Shown: positions 36,765 to 47,399, counted from the first letter of the stretch. The stretch is 64,000 bases of DNA from Holothuria scabra (GCA_037179385.1 CM074195.1:8013787-8077786), one strand, 5' to 3'. Program-made: numbers and translations. Notes: a model not told the origin generated them from the sequence alone.

Positions 36765-39700
36765 TTACCTCAGCCACGGCCGCCACATCGGTGCACCACT
36801 GGTTAAGGATGGTCCATGCCCATCGACACAATGACTTGTAACACTTCCTTTCTGAATTGGATGTTGACTAAAAACTGGTGATGGGGGAGGGGTAAGCAAC
36901 GTTACCTCTGGAGAATACTGTTCTTGAATAACGCTGGGATACTTGTGTCCAATTGGAACAGCTGTCCTTCTCTCACAGTTTAATTCTCGTAATGGTGGCG
37001 CTCTAACTGACAGCATGACGTCATGTGGCAATGATACCTTCGGTTGGGAGTCCGAGTATGAGGTAATTGTTTTCGGAGAAAAGATTTGCTGTTCCGGTTG
37101 TTTAGGAATGGCAGGAGAAGGCAACTTCCGGCTGCAGAAATCTGCCAGATGATTCAAAAGAGTTACCCTGGTAACGGTGTCAACGGAGTCGCATGACAGC
37201 AGAAATTGTGAGACCTCTCCAAAACACTTCGTGAAGCCAGCTTCAAACTGATCGGAGGTTGACTTGCAGTAAGTCTGCCCTTGCAATCCTCTCAAGTAGA
37301 GCAACGTCATTTCTAGAATGTCGGCTTTCTCGACCTTTGAACTTTGAGGAAGCTGTTGGAAAAGAAAGGAAAAGGTTGCCATTAGACTTTGCCATCAAAT
37401 GATATATTATGATGTGATACTGTAAATTGCATAAGTAAAGCAGGTGACTGATAAGGACTAAAGCGCGACCCTTTTCTGTTGATTGCAAGGCTGCAGTGAG
37501 CTTACAAATGGCGGTAATTCCAATACGCCTACCCAAGCACATGTTAGGTTAATAACCACATCTGGTGGCTTGAATTAAAAAAAGAAAAAGAGAAAAACCT
37601 GCTCTTCACACTTGGCCAATCAGTGAGCACCATACAACAGAAATAATAATAGAAAAATACTTCGATAAACATACATCTTACAATTCAACAGGTTGAACTA
37701 AGTTGTTACAGGCTAGTTGAATGACACTTCCTCTACCTTAAGTCCATGGTAAGTCCAAAAACGAACTCTTTAAACACCATTCAAAGCTTGTAAAATGCGA
37801 GTGTTAGTCTTTCCTTTAAAGGTTTATTATCAATGAACACAAAACCAACGTCGAACACTTTTAATTTCCCAGTAATCAGCTTCATGTTTGAGGCCACAGT
37901 ACAAAAGCCAATGGCGTAGCCTCGATTTTAAAAACCGGGGTGCAGAAAGGCCTAGGGTACCAAGTCTTTGAAGGAGCACAATCTCTGAATCCCCTATACA
38001 TATCTATAGGACTAATGGGCATTCCATATTTTTCCTTGTTTGGAAGAGGTGCAGCATATCGTGCGGCCCCATCCCTACGCCACTAATGCAAGCTCAAATG
38101 AAATTTTCCAGTGGTCTAGAATGGCCGAAGTAGCATCTCAGCAAATATTTACAGCTGTGCAAAACATGAAACACTTAGATAATGCATGATAATTCATGCA
38201 TGCCGCCGGGAGGTCTGGAGTTGGACTCCTCGTGGGATCATACCCAGGACTTAAAAAATGGAACATATTTTCATTGTGCTGGGTGCTCAGCATAAGCAAT
38301 AGAGTAGAGAAAACAAAATCAGTGAGGCATTTCTGGGGAAGGGTAGTGGCTGGTCTAACTTGTTAGGAACGTTACCATGGCATAAAACCTCATCTAACTA
38401 ACGCATAGTTTTTTTTTCTAAAGTCCTCACGACCCTCTGGCAAAGGGCCGTTCGGCGAAACCAAACTTTAAACTGCTGCTCGAAGAAGCTATTTCGTCCA
38501 CTGAAGGACCGCGTGTATGGTCTAACGGTAAGAAAGCGTCCGCCCTTCTCGATTCGAACCAAATGGTTGCAAACTGGGCCGTAAAACCTCCATCTAACTA
38601 ACTAACTAACTGAAGGACAAACGCTTGAACAACATCAACTCGCACTTCATGAAAGGCTACCTCAACCGGTTTTCAATAGATGCGGTGGCTGAAAGCAGCG
38701 ATGAATAGGCCGCATAGTCTGTATTGAATAGGATTAGTAGGGACCTAAATTCACTCCATTTAAGACAGGGGCGAGAGCGCACCTGAGGACAAAAATGACC
38801 ACTGAAAAACTGGAAGTACATACCGTGTCATTCAGCGCTGGATAAACAATAATTTTCAACTGATGGAGGCTGTCATTGATGCGAGCTCGTCTTTTTCTCT
38901 CTGTTAGATGTTTGTTAATCTGTGAATCAAAAAAAAAAAAAAAATCAATATTCAACTTAATCTGTATAGTGTACCGACCTAATTTGAACACCAGAATACT
39001 GCAGAACCGGATGGAGGGAGATGGGGGTGAAAAATGAAAAAAAAAAAAAAAAAATGAAAGAATGGATGAAAACTCCAGGCCCCGTTACACGACGAATTAC
39101 TAATGAGAGGGTAAAATAACTGAGGATAGGAGGAAGGAAATTGTCTGAGTGCGAATGCGGTGTTTTGAATATACACTTTGAGCTTTTTATACTCACCCTG
39201 AAGCAAAAAAAAACCTGGAATGTGTCTGGATGATGAAGAATTTCAGACGATTGTAGGAGGGGCTTAAGTAAGAGGGTTAGGAGAATTGGTACTGTTTGGG
39301 ATGAGAGAATTTGGCCTTTAAGGGATACTCCAACTTACCAACAAACACGGCCCCGCCTGCGCGATATAATGAAACTTTCTAGTGGAAGCGCCCGTGCCCT
39401 TGGCGACGGGGTTGAAGCTCGAACTATCTTAACGACAGGGATCGTTGTGAATGACTCAAGATTATCCGTAGCAATAATCATTGACGCCCTTTTGCCTGTC
39501 AAGTGTCATAAACTTCATCACAATCTAAGGAGTATTTGAAGAGCATTGTCAACCTGTGGACGCACTTAATTTTTTCCACGACTGATTTTGATGCCTCCAC
39601 CCCTTCATCACATCACTTTTCCATTGATACCTCTTGCAGATTGTAATAGCATAACTGACAGAGACAGTTGGGGCTAAGAATGATAAATGTCCTCAATGTA

Positions 39701-40306
39701 ACGATATGTAAACTTGGGGCCAACCTGCCACATTCAGGCCCCTCAACCACTCCTATACCGCAATATCCCACTTTGTATTCCCAGGGAGTTGCAACTCCCT
39801 GGTATTCCCAAATCAGAAGTACTGTATGGTTCAGGAAGAACGAAATTCGGTCAGGTTATACTATTAGATAGGGTAACGCCCCAACTTATATGACCTTCTG
39901 GTTTTACGCCCATTTTCTTTTAGATGTGAATTCAAAAACAACCTATCACCATCCCCTACTCTTACTTTTCTAATTAAAAACTGATCGTTCAAAAAAGCAG
40001 AAGTAACTTCTATGCATTTGCCGAACCTCACATATATCACGTCACATGTCAAAAGTAAGATTTTTCTCTTAATATTCACAAAAGACATGAAATCATGAAC
40101 CAAAGCAATTACGGTATACCAAATGAACCTACCGTTCCGAAGAAACACAAAATGAATTAAGCACATCCAAAAATATTCTTCTCGGGTGATCAATTTTTGT
40201 TGAAAAAGTAAAAGTGTTTTCCAAAACTGTAAAGAAATATGAAAAAGTTACTCACCCGTGGTCTGCGCTTGTGCTGTCGCACGTCTGCTTGAAATATTCT
40301 ATCCAT
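36765..40306 (-). CDS. hes: Hes/hairy-family bHLH-Orange transcriptional repressor (3 coding exons)
   Basis: Coding exons are 40306-40256 (17 codons, donor GTGAGT), 38919-38824 (32 codons, acceptor TTCACAG, donor GTATGT) and 37352-36765 (195 codons plus TAA, acceptor TTTTCCAACAG). All junctions are phase 0, and an in-frame TGA lies upstream of the ATG. The 244-residue product has a basic region and helix 1 (INKHLTERKRRARIN, residues 18-32), helix 2 from LPQSSKVEKADILEM (50-64), an Orange domain (about 84-122, AGFTKC, EVSQFL, LLNHLAD) and WRPW at 239-242 followed by Leu-Arg. Hes proteins dimerise, bind N-box and class C sites, and recruit Groucho/TLE through WRPW, usually downstream of Notch. 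The exon layout (introns before and after the basic-helix 1 exon) matches the family as I know it. Odd point: His21 stands where Hes proteins normally have Pro in the basic region (Hey has Gly). Intron 1 (38920-40255) and intron 2 (37353-38823) carry MITE and SINE pieces. I am sure of the family; the exact orthologue is unclear. Confidence 0.93.
38500..38616 (+). mobile_element. tRNA-derived SINE fragment in Hes intron 2
   Basis: TGGTCTAACGG (38519-38529) fits a pol III A box and GATTCGAACC (38554-38563) fits a B box about 25-30 bp later, as in tRNA-derived SINEs. The sequence continues to CTGGGCCGTAAAACCTCCA and a (CTAA)n tail at 38590-38612, the kind of simple tail a SINE leaves. It lies antisense to the Hes gene. 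CCATCTAACTAACG near 38390-38405, without the boxes, may be a second truncated tail. Confidence 0.6.
39168..39322 (+). repeat. Family-2 MITE, right half, in Hes intron 1
   Basis: TTTGAGCTTTTTATACTCAC, CCTGAAGCAA, GTGTCTGGATGA, GGAGGGGCTTAAGTAAG, GGAGAATTGGTACTGTTTGG and the right end TTTGGCCTTTAA match 33360-33510. The left half is absent. Confidence 0.8.
39782..39803. repeat. Perfect CAGGGAGTTGCAACTCCCTG palindrome
   Basis: A 22-bp perfect palindrome with one extra C and G at the outer ends, the smallest member of the CAGGGAGTTG family in this window. It lies in Hes intron 1. Confidence 0.88.
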
Positions 40307-40650
40307 ATTTTGCGAGTGGCGATTCTTGTGTATTTTCTCTCCCAAAGAAAGTAGAAGGGCTGACTTGTTTACTCACCCTTACCACAGATTCGATTGACAT
40401 AACTGTAAAAAGAATTCGGATTATATCCCTCCTAAAGAGAGGGTGATGAAGTTTGACTCACTCTTGTCTCTGACGTAATAAGAATTGTCCAATCACGAGT
40501 TATTTTACTTTCGATTATTTTTCACCAGGCCACGCGACCTCCAGAGAGTGCGATTGTTCAGTCGTTTCCCCCATGTATGGATTTGACTTGTAGTGGTTCG
40601 ATAGCCTCCTTTGTAATTGATTTTTAGGAATGGATAAGTCTTTTCAAGAT

Positions 40651-40659
40651 CGTGGGAAA
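40651..40659 (+). promoter_or_regulatory. CSL/Su(H) site 1
   Basis: CGTGGGAAA is a full match to the YGTGRGAAM consensus of CSL (RBPJ, Su(H)). It lies 345 bp upstream of the Hes-like start codon. Confidence 0.65.
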
Positions 40660-40781
40660 GACGAGAGAGGAATGAGACCAAGGTTTATGTAACAAAAGGC
40701 AAAAGACGGAAGCTTATTTGGTGAGAGACTTAATCTTTGTATTTATCAAAGAGGGGCACGCGCTAATTTCTTATTCAATAT

Positions 40782-40790
40782 CGTGGGAAA
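40782..40790 (+). promoter_or_regulatory. CSL/Su(H) site 2
   Basis: A second exact CGTGGGAAA, same orientation as site 1, about 476 bp upstream of the start codon and 20 bp from a CACGCG class C site. Confidence 0.65.
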
Positions 40791-40800
40791 AGTGAAACTT

Positions 40801-41450
<650 letters not shown>

Positions 41451-42380
41451 AAACCAAATGGAAAAGCACCACACCAGTAAAAACATAAAACAAATAGTAA
41501 AAACTGGTAAAACAAGAGCATATATTTAGCTTTCAGGACCACCGGCCCCTTCCTCAGAAACGTGTTTAGACAACTAAAAGGCAAAACGAAAAACAGACAC
41601 TATAAAACGGATGAAAGGCAAAAAGCACTTACTAGAAATCTAAAAACAGACCCAACCCAACACAAAAGATAAAATGTAAAAACTAGGACCCTAACAAAGG
41701 AGATAAAAGCTAAGTAGAAGCAGGAGACATAAAAGGGGATAAAAAGGCGGCTACAGTCTACGAGCACGTCGTTTTTTGGCTTGACAGTTAAAACCGTCAT
41801 TTATGTTGAGACCCTTTGGGTAGACACAATCCAAATTCCAAATCCACTCCCTCTCCTTTTTATCCAAAAGATTATCCCTATCCGAATTGCGAGAAGAATG
41901 CACTACATCTAAAATTTGAAAATAGAACTTGGTAGGTGAATGTGCCTTGAGATGCTTGTAAAGCTCTGTGCAATGTTTAAAATCAGAACCACCCTTAACA
42001 CATTTTGAAAGATCTGACTTATGAGCATTCATACGGATTCTAAAGTTATTAGTTTGTCCCACACACTGATAATTACAAGTCGGACAAAAGATACAATAAA
42101 TAACCAATTTAGCATCACAAGAAGTATTAAAATTCTGCACTTGAACTTTCTACCAGAAGAAGTACTGACAATAAAATTATTACAAATAAGCAGACCGCAC
42201 AACTGACAGGGTTTGGTCTTGTTCTTATTACAAGGTGCGCAGGGGGTCCCCCGACTGGGAGGAGTTTTAAGTTTAGCCCGGACTAATAATTTTTTGAGAT
42301 TGGGGGGTTGACGGAAGCTAACAACAGGGGGGTGAGGAATAACACGCTTCATTAGTGAAGAACAATGGAGAAGAGACATA
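41451..42380 (-). mobile_element. Penelope-like element, 5'-truncated copy in (TA)n
   Basis: Nearly identical to 19791-20721: pseudo-LTR (41451-41598), 3' untranslated region, then the C-terminal coding region. It stops at GAAGAGACATAT, where the full copy continues into TTTTTATG; from that point (TA)n-type sequence (42379-42412) follows. So the insertion is bounded by TA repeats at both ends, and the truncation point shares ATAT with the flank. A hammerhead-like core is at 41557-41530, minus strand. Confidence 0.92.
41751..42379 (-). pseudogene. PLE GIY-YIG endonuclease fragment, frameshifted
   Basis: Starts inside the linker (MSLLHCSSLMKRVIPHPP) and runs through a Cys cluster (CNKNKTKPCQLCG) and the GIY-YIG block (VIYCIFCPTCNYQ, VGQTNNFRIRMNAHKS) to the end. 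A one-base deletion near 42133 (AAAATTCTGC here, AAAATTTCTGC in the 20-kb copy) splits it into two frames. The RT domain is absent, so the copy cannot move itself. Here the YVGQT tyrosine codon is changed to Cys (YQCVGQT), hitting a catalytic Tyr of the GIY-YIG signature. Confidence 0.9.
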
Positions 42381-42412
42381 TATATATAATATATATATAT
42401 ATTATATATATA

Positions 42413-43490
42413 TGGAAAAAGTCTTCCATCGCTATACCGATAGGCAAAACAGTTATACGCATACTAAGACTGATAGATAGGCTAAAGAAGCTAAACACTG
42501 TAAACACATAAAAATTTTGTTATACAGGCTCAATATTTCGTCCGTGTACAAATATGATTTACAAAGTAAGCTCTTCCCGGGACACAAACACACATGCAGA
42601 TTGTGTCGACGGACACACTTTAACGAACTCTATGGGGGCATCCCATGAGACCGAAGGTCCGCGAGACCAAAAATAGTAAAATGAGAAACGGTCTGAGGGA
42701 CCGAAAGTAAGAAAATGGTTCGCGAGTCCAGTTATGTGAAAGAATTCGTGAAACTGAAAGGCTGGGAAGATTTTTTAAATAAGGGGGCGGGGGCATTGGA
42801 TGTGCACCTGGTAAGAAGATGAAAGGTTAGTTTAGATGGAGTTTTACAGCCCAGTTTCTAACCAATTGGTTTAAGTCGAGCTGGCCAAGGCCTTTTTTCC
42901 AGTCGTGGCTCACTGGCTTCTTTCAATATTTACAAGGTTACGGTATCCGTATTTATTCAAAGGGTTCATTTTTATCTCGCCCAAAACACCTAGGAAATGC
43001 CATTTCCAGCCGCCTGAGGGGTTGTTTCTTAAATGAAACAATCCTGTATACGCTCTGCGACGATTGAAGGTGCTACTCAGCCAGTCAGCTAAAGACAGAA
43101 ATCATACGTAATTGCCAATCAACTGCTTTTTCGACATTTTAGCACCCTCCATTCCCCCTTTTCAAAATTGTGTGTCGGATCCGTTTCTGGTACTAGTTTT
43201 GGTACCAATAAATTTTGAGTGTACTCAACTAATTTTTGATCAACTTTTACCGCACTCAACAGTATTACCCCTTAAATGACAACTTTAATCCTCAAAAATT
43301 TCCTAAAACCCAGGAGCCTCCGACGACTTCCCACTGGACCCCACCAAGGGCCCTAAGGCGGGCCCATGGATCCCACCCGTTACGGTCATACGCTTCTCGC
43401 TTGGTGACGCCTTAGACGCCATAAATATGTCTAGCAATGCCCCCCTGCAAAATCCTTGTCCCCAGTTCCCCCTATAGGGATGAGAAGTCT
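42413..43490. other. Intergenic; degenerate repeat pieces
   Basis: No gene seen. At 42634-42735 the units GAGACCGAAGGTCCGCGAGA and GGGACCGAAAG resemble the minisatellite arms of the 57824-59284 fold-back element. 42828-42915 belongs to the TTTTACAGCCCAGTTTCTAA repeat. 42985-43060 is a degenerate GCCATTTCCAGCCGCCTGAG and TACGCTCTGCG repeat. Confidence 0.5.
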
Positions 43491-43499
43491 GGCGTCCCC

Positions 43500-43935
43500 G
43501 CTAAAATGAAAAGGTTTCCTATAAAATCGGAAAAAGGTTCGTTGTTCAGAATCGAGAATAAGATTCACTATTCACGATCTTCAAAAAATCGACAGGGTCT
43601 CCGCAATAAGTTTCGTTATTCATATAGCCAGTGGCTTTGTTCATTTTCATAACGTGATAAGCTACTACGACAAAATGAAGGTTTACTGATAAGATTCGTC
43701 ACTCGAAAACATTTATGATAAAAATGGTTTCTTAGTCATAACTTAGGTAATTCGTTATTCATAATTGAACAAAAGGTTCGGTGTTCATATTAGAGAAAAT
43801 TGTTCGGTATTCATGAGAGAAGAAAGGGTTCGATTATTATAACGAGAAAAAGTTCGACAATCATAATCGCTAAAAGGGTTCTTTATTCATAATCGTAAAG
43901 AAGGTTCGATATTCATAAACAAGTTCGGCATGCCT
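43500..43935 (+). repeat. Degenerate tandem array, AAAGGTTCGTTATTCATAAT type
   Basis: A unit of about 25-28 bp built round GGTTCG, TATTCATAA and GAAAA recurs with heavy divergence (for example near 43534, 43774, 43828, 43875 and 43903). There is no coding sense. The array has an inverted counterpart at 43970-44186 and 45120-45200. Confidence 0.65.
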
Positions 43936-43969
43936 GATGATCAAAAAGGTTTTACACTCAAAAATATTT

Positions 43970-44186
43970 CATTACGAACAAATCTTTTTGGATACAGTAT
44001 AATATCGACCTTTTTCTTATTGTGAATATTGAACTTGCTTCCATTATGACTATTAAAATGCTTTTTTCTAGTATGAAAAACGAGCCTCTCTTTCCCATTA
44101 TGAATTACAAACCTTATTTTTTTTTATGAATTACGAACCTTATAAATAATAAACCTTATAAATAAAAAAACTTTATGAACAGTGAC
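43970..44186 (-). repeat. Inverted counterpart of the GGTTCG tandem array
   Basis: Plus-strand words TTATGAATTACGAACC, TTATAAATAATAAACC and ATTATGAATTACAAACC are the reverse complement of the 43500-43935 unit. The array is cut at 44187 by a MITE and appears to resume after 45057 (ATGAATAATAAACCTTATGA near 45140). Confidence 0.6.
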
Positions 44187-44626
44187 CCTTAAGCAACAGT
44201 CACACTACAACAAATTGTGCAAACGAATTCGGATCGGATTCCGATCAGCTTTTTCGGATATTTTTTAAAATCGTTTCCATCTCTGGTCGGAAAGGGCCAA
44301 AAAATTATCAACCGGTGGAAATACCTGGTTTGCTTCTGACGTTAATGAAAATAAAACGCCAAACGATTTTTGTGACGTCACACCGACATACATTTTTTTT
44401 TATCGGACGGCTAGTTCGATGAAATCTGTCTATCGATGTAACATCACGAAACAATGAAATAATTAGCATGAATTGATTTTTTTTATAGTCCTGCGGTACA
44501 ACTTGTATTTACTCAGGCTGGAACATTTTGTCTCTTTCTGACCAGAGATCTAGGACAATTTTACACAAAACTCACAAAAATTGGATGGAAATCATAATTC
44601 TTTGTGGTGTGAGCGAGGCTTTAAGG
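44187..44626. mobile_element. MITE with CCTTAA ends, family 3
   Basis: Left CCTTAAGCAACAGTCACAC then TACAACAAATTG; right AATTCTTTGTGGTGTGAGCG then AGGCTTTAAGG, inverted to each other with mismatches. About 440 bp, no coding capacity, inserted in the tandem array. Confidence 0.7.
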
Positions 44627-44639
44627 CTAAAAAACCTTA

Positions 44640-45056
44640 AGCCCCGTCCACACTATGGGACTAAATGCAGCGCAACGCATCGCAACGAGATAGTTCAGAC
44701 GTGTTGCAAAGTGTGGAATGCTTTGCAACTAGTTGCAAAGAGGCACACAAGCAAGTTTCGACCGAACAAGTACGGTCGCATGAAACTGAAACGTGCAACT
44801 GACAACAATGACGGACTTCTAGAATGAAGCCTGAGAAGTTCAGTTAATCGAAATGGATAGAACAAATTCCTGTCTCTTCAACGTAACAAATAAAGAGTAT
44901 GTTAAACGCTAGAATTTTGTGTGAATCGTTTCTTGGACCTGCGTCTTGTTGAATAATGTGGACACTAGTACGCTTTTGAAACTAGTTAGTCACCAATCGC
45001 TCACCACGACAAGATAGTCACGTTGCAGTAAGTCGCGTCGCAGTGTGGACGGGGCT
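44640..45056. mobile_element. MITE with AGCCCCGTCCACACT ends, TTA duplications
   Basis: AGCCCCGTCCACACT at the left and its inverse AGTGTGGACGGGGCT at the right are perfect 15-bp terminal inverted repeats. TTA flanks both sides (44637-44639, 45057-45059). The interior contains GCAACGCATCGCAACGAGA and TTGCAACTAGTTGCAAAG, which is palindromic. It is 417 bp with no transposase. Degenerate ends of the same family appear near 8365 and 19357. Confidence 0.85.
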
Positions 45057-45209
45057 TTATGAATAGCGAGTTATTCCCAATTCGACCAGTTTCTTCGAAA
45101 GGCCGGTAACAACCAATCGGTTACAAATAACGTTACATATGAATAATAAACCTTATGATCAAAGAACTTAATGAATATTGGCCCATTTGAATATAAACCT
45201 TACAGACTG

Positions 45210-46986
45210 ACAAATGGATTGTCCGACTAGCAACAAAAATTCAACTCTTAACAACATATAGGTGTTTCGTAAAACCTCTCATTTATCAGGTTTATATGTC
45301 AATTATGTACTGGATCATGAATGAACATCACTTCCTTCGATCAGGGCCCTAACAACTCCCTGCTTCGATGTAGTACTTCCGTGATTCAGGCGATCCCTCC
45401 ATGGAAGTACTACCTCCGAGGTAGTACTTCCATGATCCCTCCATCAGCCTCGGCGAGAAAAATCTGGGACCACGCCTGACCGACACCGTTGTTTATCCTT
45501 CATTTATTCGCAGCAATGTAGACCAATAATTCCGGATGTGAATTCCTTATTACTCATCGCCTGGAAGCAAAGTAAATTCAAAAGCTCGTCTCGTTGCTCC
45601 TGTTTCGCATTTATCAATTAAATGGGCACGCGAGCATCGCGCGACGGGTGCCTTTCACACGCCACGTGCGATCTTTTGTCTCGACATGCGACTTGGATAA
45701 TTTTCCCACGCGCTTTTGATAGGTGCTTCCACGTGTATGGTGCGTAAGCTACTACTTATTACACCATTTTAAGCAGGGAACCACCTCTTAAGCCAGCTTT
45801 GCGGAGGTCGGCACGATTAGAAAGAGATCGGAGTGTGGTGAGTCTATTATTCTTTTGTCCAAAAACCGTGGGAACCGGGAAATGAATTCCAAAAGGTTTG
45901 TTTGATTTACACTAAAATTACGAACTTGTGCTATTAATATATCTTAATAAAATACATAGCCCCAAACAGTCACCCTATTTTTCATGATGAAAACGGATGA
46001 ATTTAGTTCAAGGATTACATACAGAAACTTATACTTATTTTAAAAGGGAATTAGGAAATAAGTGTAAGTATGATCAATAGGGCTGTGTGTGGGCCCTGTT
46101 GAGGATGGGGGGGGGGGGGATCAAGCTTGTATTCTATAAATATAGGAAAAAGAAGATCACTATTTAACCACATATTCTGTCGGTTCAACATCCGGGCATT
46201 TGCTTGACCTGGGTCATGAAAACTTCAACTGGAGTGAAAACAACGACAGTTCGTCAGTGTGTCTGTGAGTACAGTACACGTATGCTATTGCCAAGACCTC
46301 ATGCAAGATACACGATTGTGGGCCTAACTGGTAAAGTTTCTTGAGACCAAGGTTGAACAGAAATCTCAGAATGTCAATAATGTCAGGCGAAATCGAAAAT
46401 ATTGGGTGCCTTTGCACAAAACAGTCTCTTACGAACGGCGAGAAACCCATTCTTATCGGGGTAGGCCTATTGTGACTGGCCATTGCGTTTACAGGCCATC
46501 TCGTAAAGGAAACAGTGGATTCCCGCCGCGAAAAGTTCTCGCAAGACCATCTGATGATGAAAGCTGGATATTTCAATAAACGCCTGTTATTATCCACAAG
46601 TTAAAAAAACTGCACTCTGTTTACAATGTACAGTTACACAATAAATCTGTATGTTTGCACTGTTGCTGTACTGCGCGACAACAACTGTTTCACTCCAACA
46701 CGTCACGTGATTTACTCTTCGCACCGGATGTGACGTTCCTTGGACCGGCAGAATTAGTTGAACACCCGTATACGCATGCACCAGCGGGATCAAAAGTATA
46801 GCCAGAATGAAATATAATCGGGTAACAGCTTGTGTAGGAGAAGCTAAAGCACCACTCGCCAAACTGGCGAGGCTAAAGTGTGAAGCGAACTCGTCGTCGT
46901 AAATACTAGCCAAGTTACTTGCGTGTTGACAGGTGTTGAGTTGCGATGTACAAAGTCGTTTAGTCTGCGGCTAGCTTTAAATTACA
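45210..46986. other. Intergenic; two weak first-exon candidates
   Basis: CpG-richer than average between 45600 and 45860. GGAGTGTGGTGAGTC at 45830-45844 looks like a splice donor after an untranslated exon on the plus strand. On the minus strand, ATG at 46913 opens a 107-codon frame with a hydrophobic span (LYFILAILLIPLVHA). Neither has a recognisable domain or a linked exon. GTAGTACTTCC palindromes lie at 45369-45432. Confidence 0.35.
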
Positions 46987-47232
46987 TGTTCCAACATCTC
47001 TATGTTCCGACAAATCGGTACTAAAGTACGGTACACTTTGTCTGTGCCAAAGTACATTTTCATCGGGGCCAAAGTACATTTTCATCGGGGCCAAAGAACA
47101 TTATTGTCGGCGCCAAAGTCCATTATTGTCGGCGCCTAAGTTATTTTTGTCGGCGCCATAGTACACTTTGACGGTACCAAAGTAAATTATTGTAAGAACA
47201 TAGAAACGTCGGAACATAGAGATGTTTGAACA
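46987..47232. mobile_element. MITE carrying a 22-bp minisatellite
   Basis: TGTTCCAACATCTCTATGTT + CCGAC at the left pairs with GTCGGAACATAGAGATGTTT + GAACA at the right, terminal inverted repeats of about 25 bp with one mismatch. Between them a 22-bp unit of the GCCAAAGTACATT type starts at 47046, 47068, 47090, 47112, 47134 and 47155. The same unit builds the arms of the 57824-59284 fold-back element. Confidence 0.82.
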
Positions 47233-47399
47233 TATAGGAATGTTCCCTTGGATCGGAATGGACTAGTCCGAATATATAGTGTTGACATTTGGGGGCGTCG
47301 GAATATAGGGCTGTGACCTGTGTGTCTATTTGTTAACTCCAAGGTGTATTGTAATTGATATAATGCAGTGGAAAATGTGAACGATTAGAACTACAATTT

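Larger units (their letters stand above)
40307..40800 (-). promoter_or_regulatory. Hes-like gene promoter with Notch-response and autorepression sites
   Basis: Reading away from the ATG at 40306: a TATA-like element on the gene strand (ATATAAT, about 40421-40427); CCAAT at 40489-40493; an N box CACGAG at 40494-40499; class C Hes sites CACGCG at 40531-40536 and 40757-40762; and CSL/Su(H) consensus sites CGTGGGAAA at 40651-40659 and 40782-40790. CSL is the DNA-binding partner of the Notch intracellular domain; N-box and class C sites are bound by Hes proteins. The combination matches the known logic of vertebrate Hes and fly E(spl) promoters: Notch activates and Hes feeds back. The two CSL sites have the same orientation 131 bp apart, so they are not the head-to-head paired (SPS) type. 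A start near 40390-40395 is inferred from the TATA position only. Confidence 0.7.

Noticed and set aside
37243..37542. 99-codon minus-strand frame overlapping the Hes exon 3 start
   Set aside because: It is out of frame with the Hes reading and reads through the intron 2 acceptor; a shadow frame.
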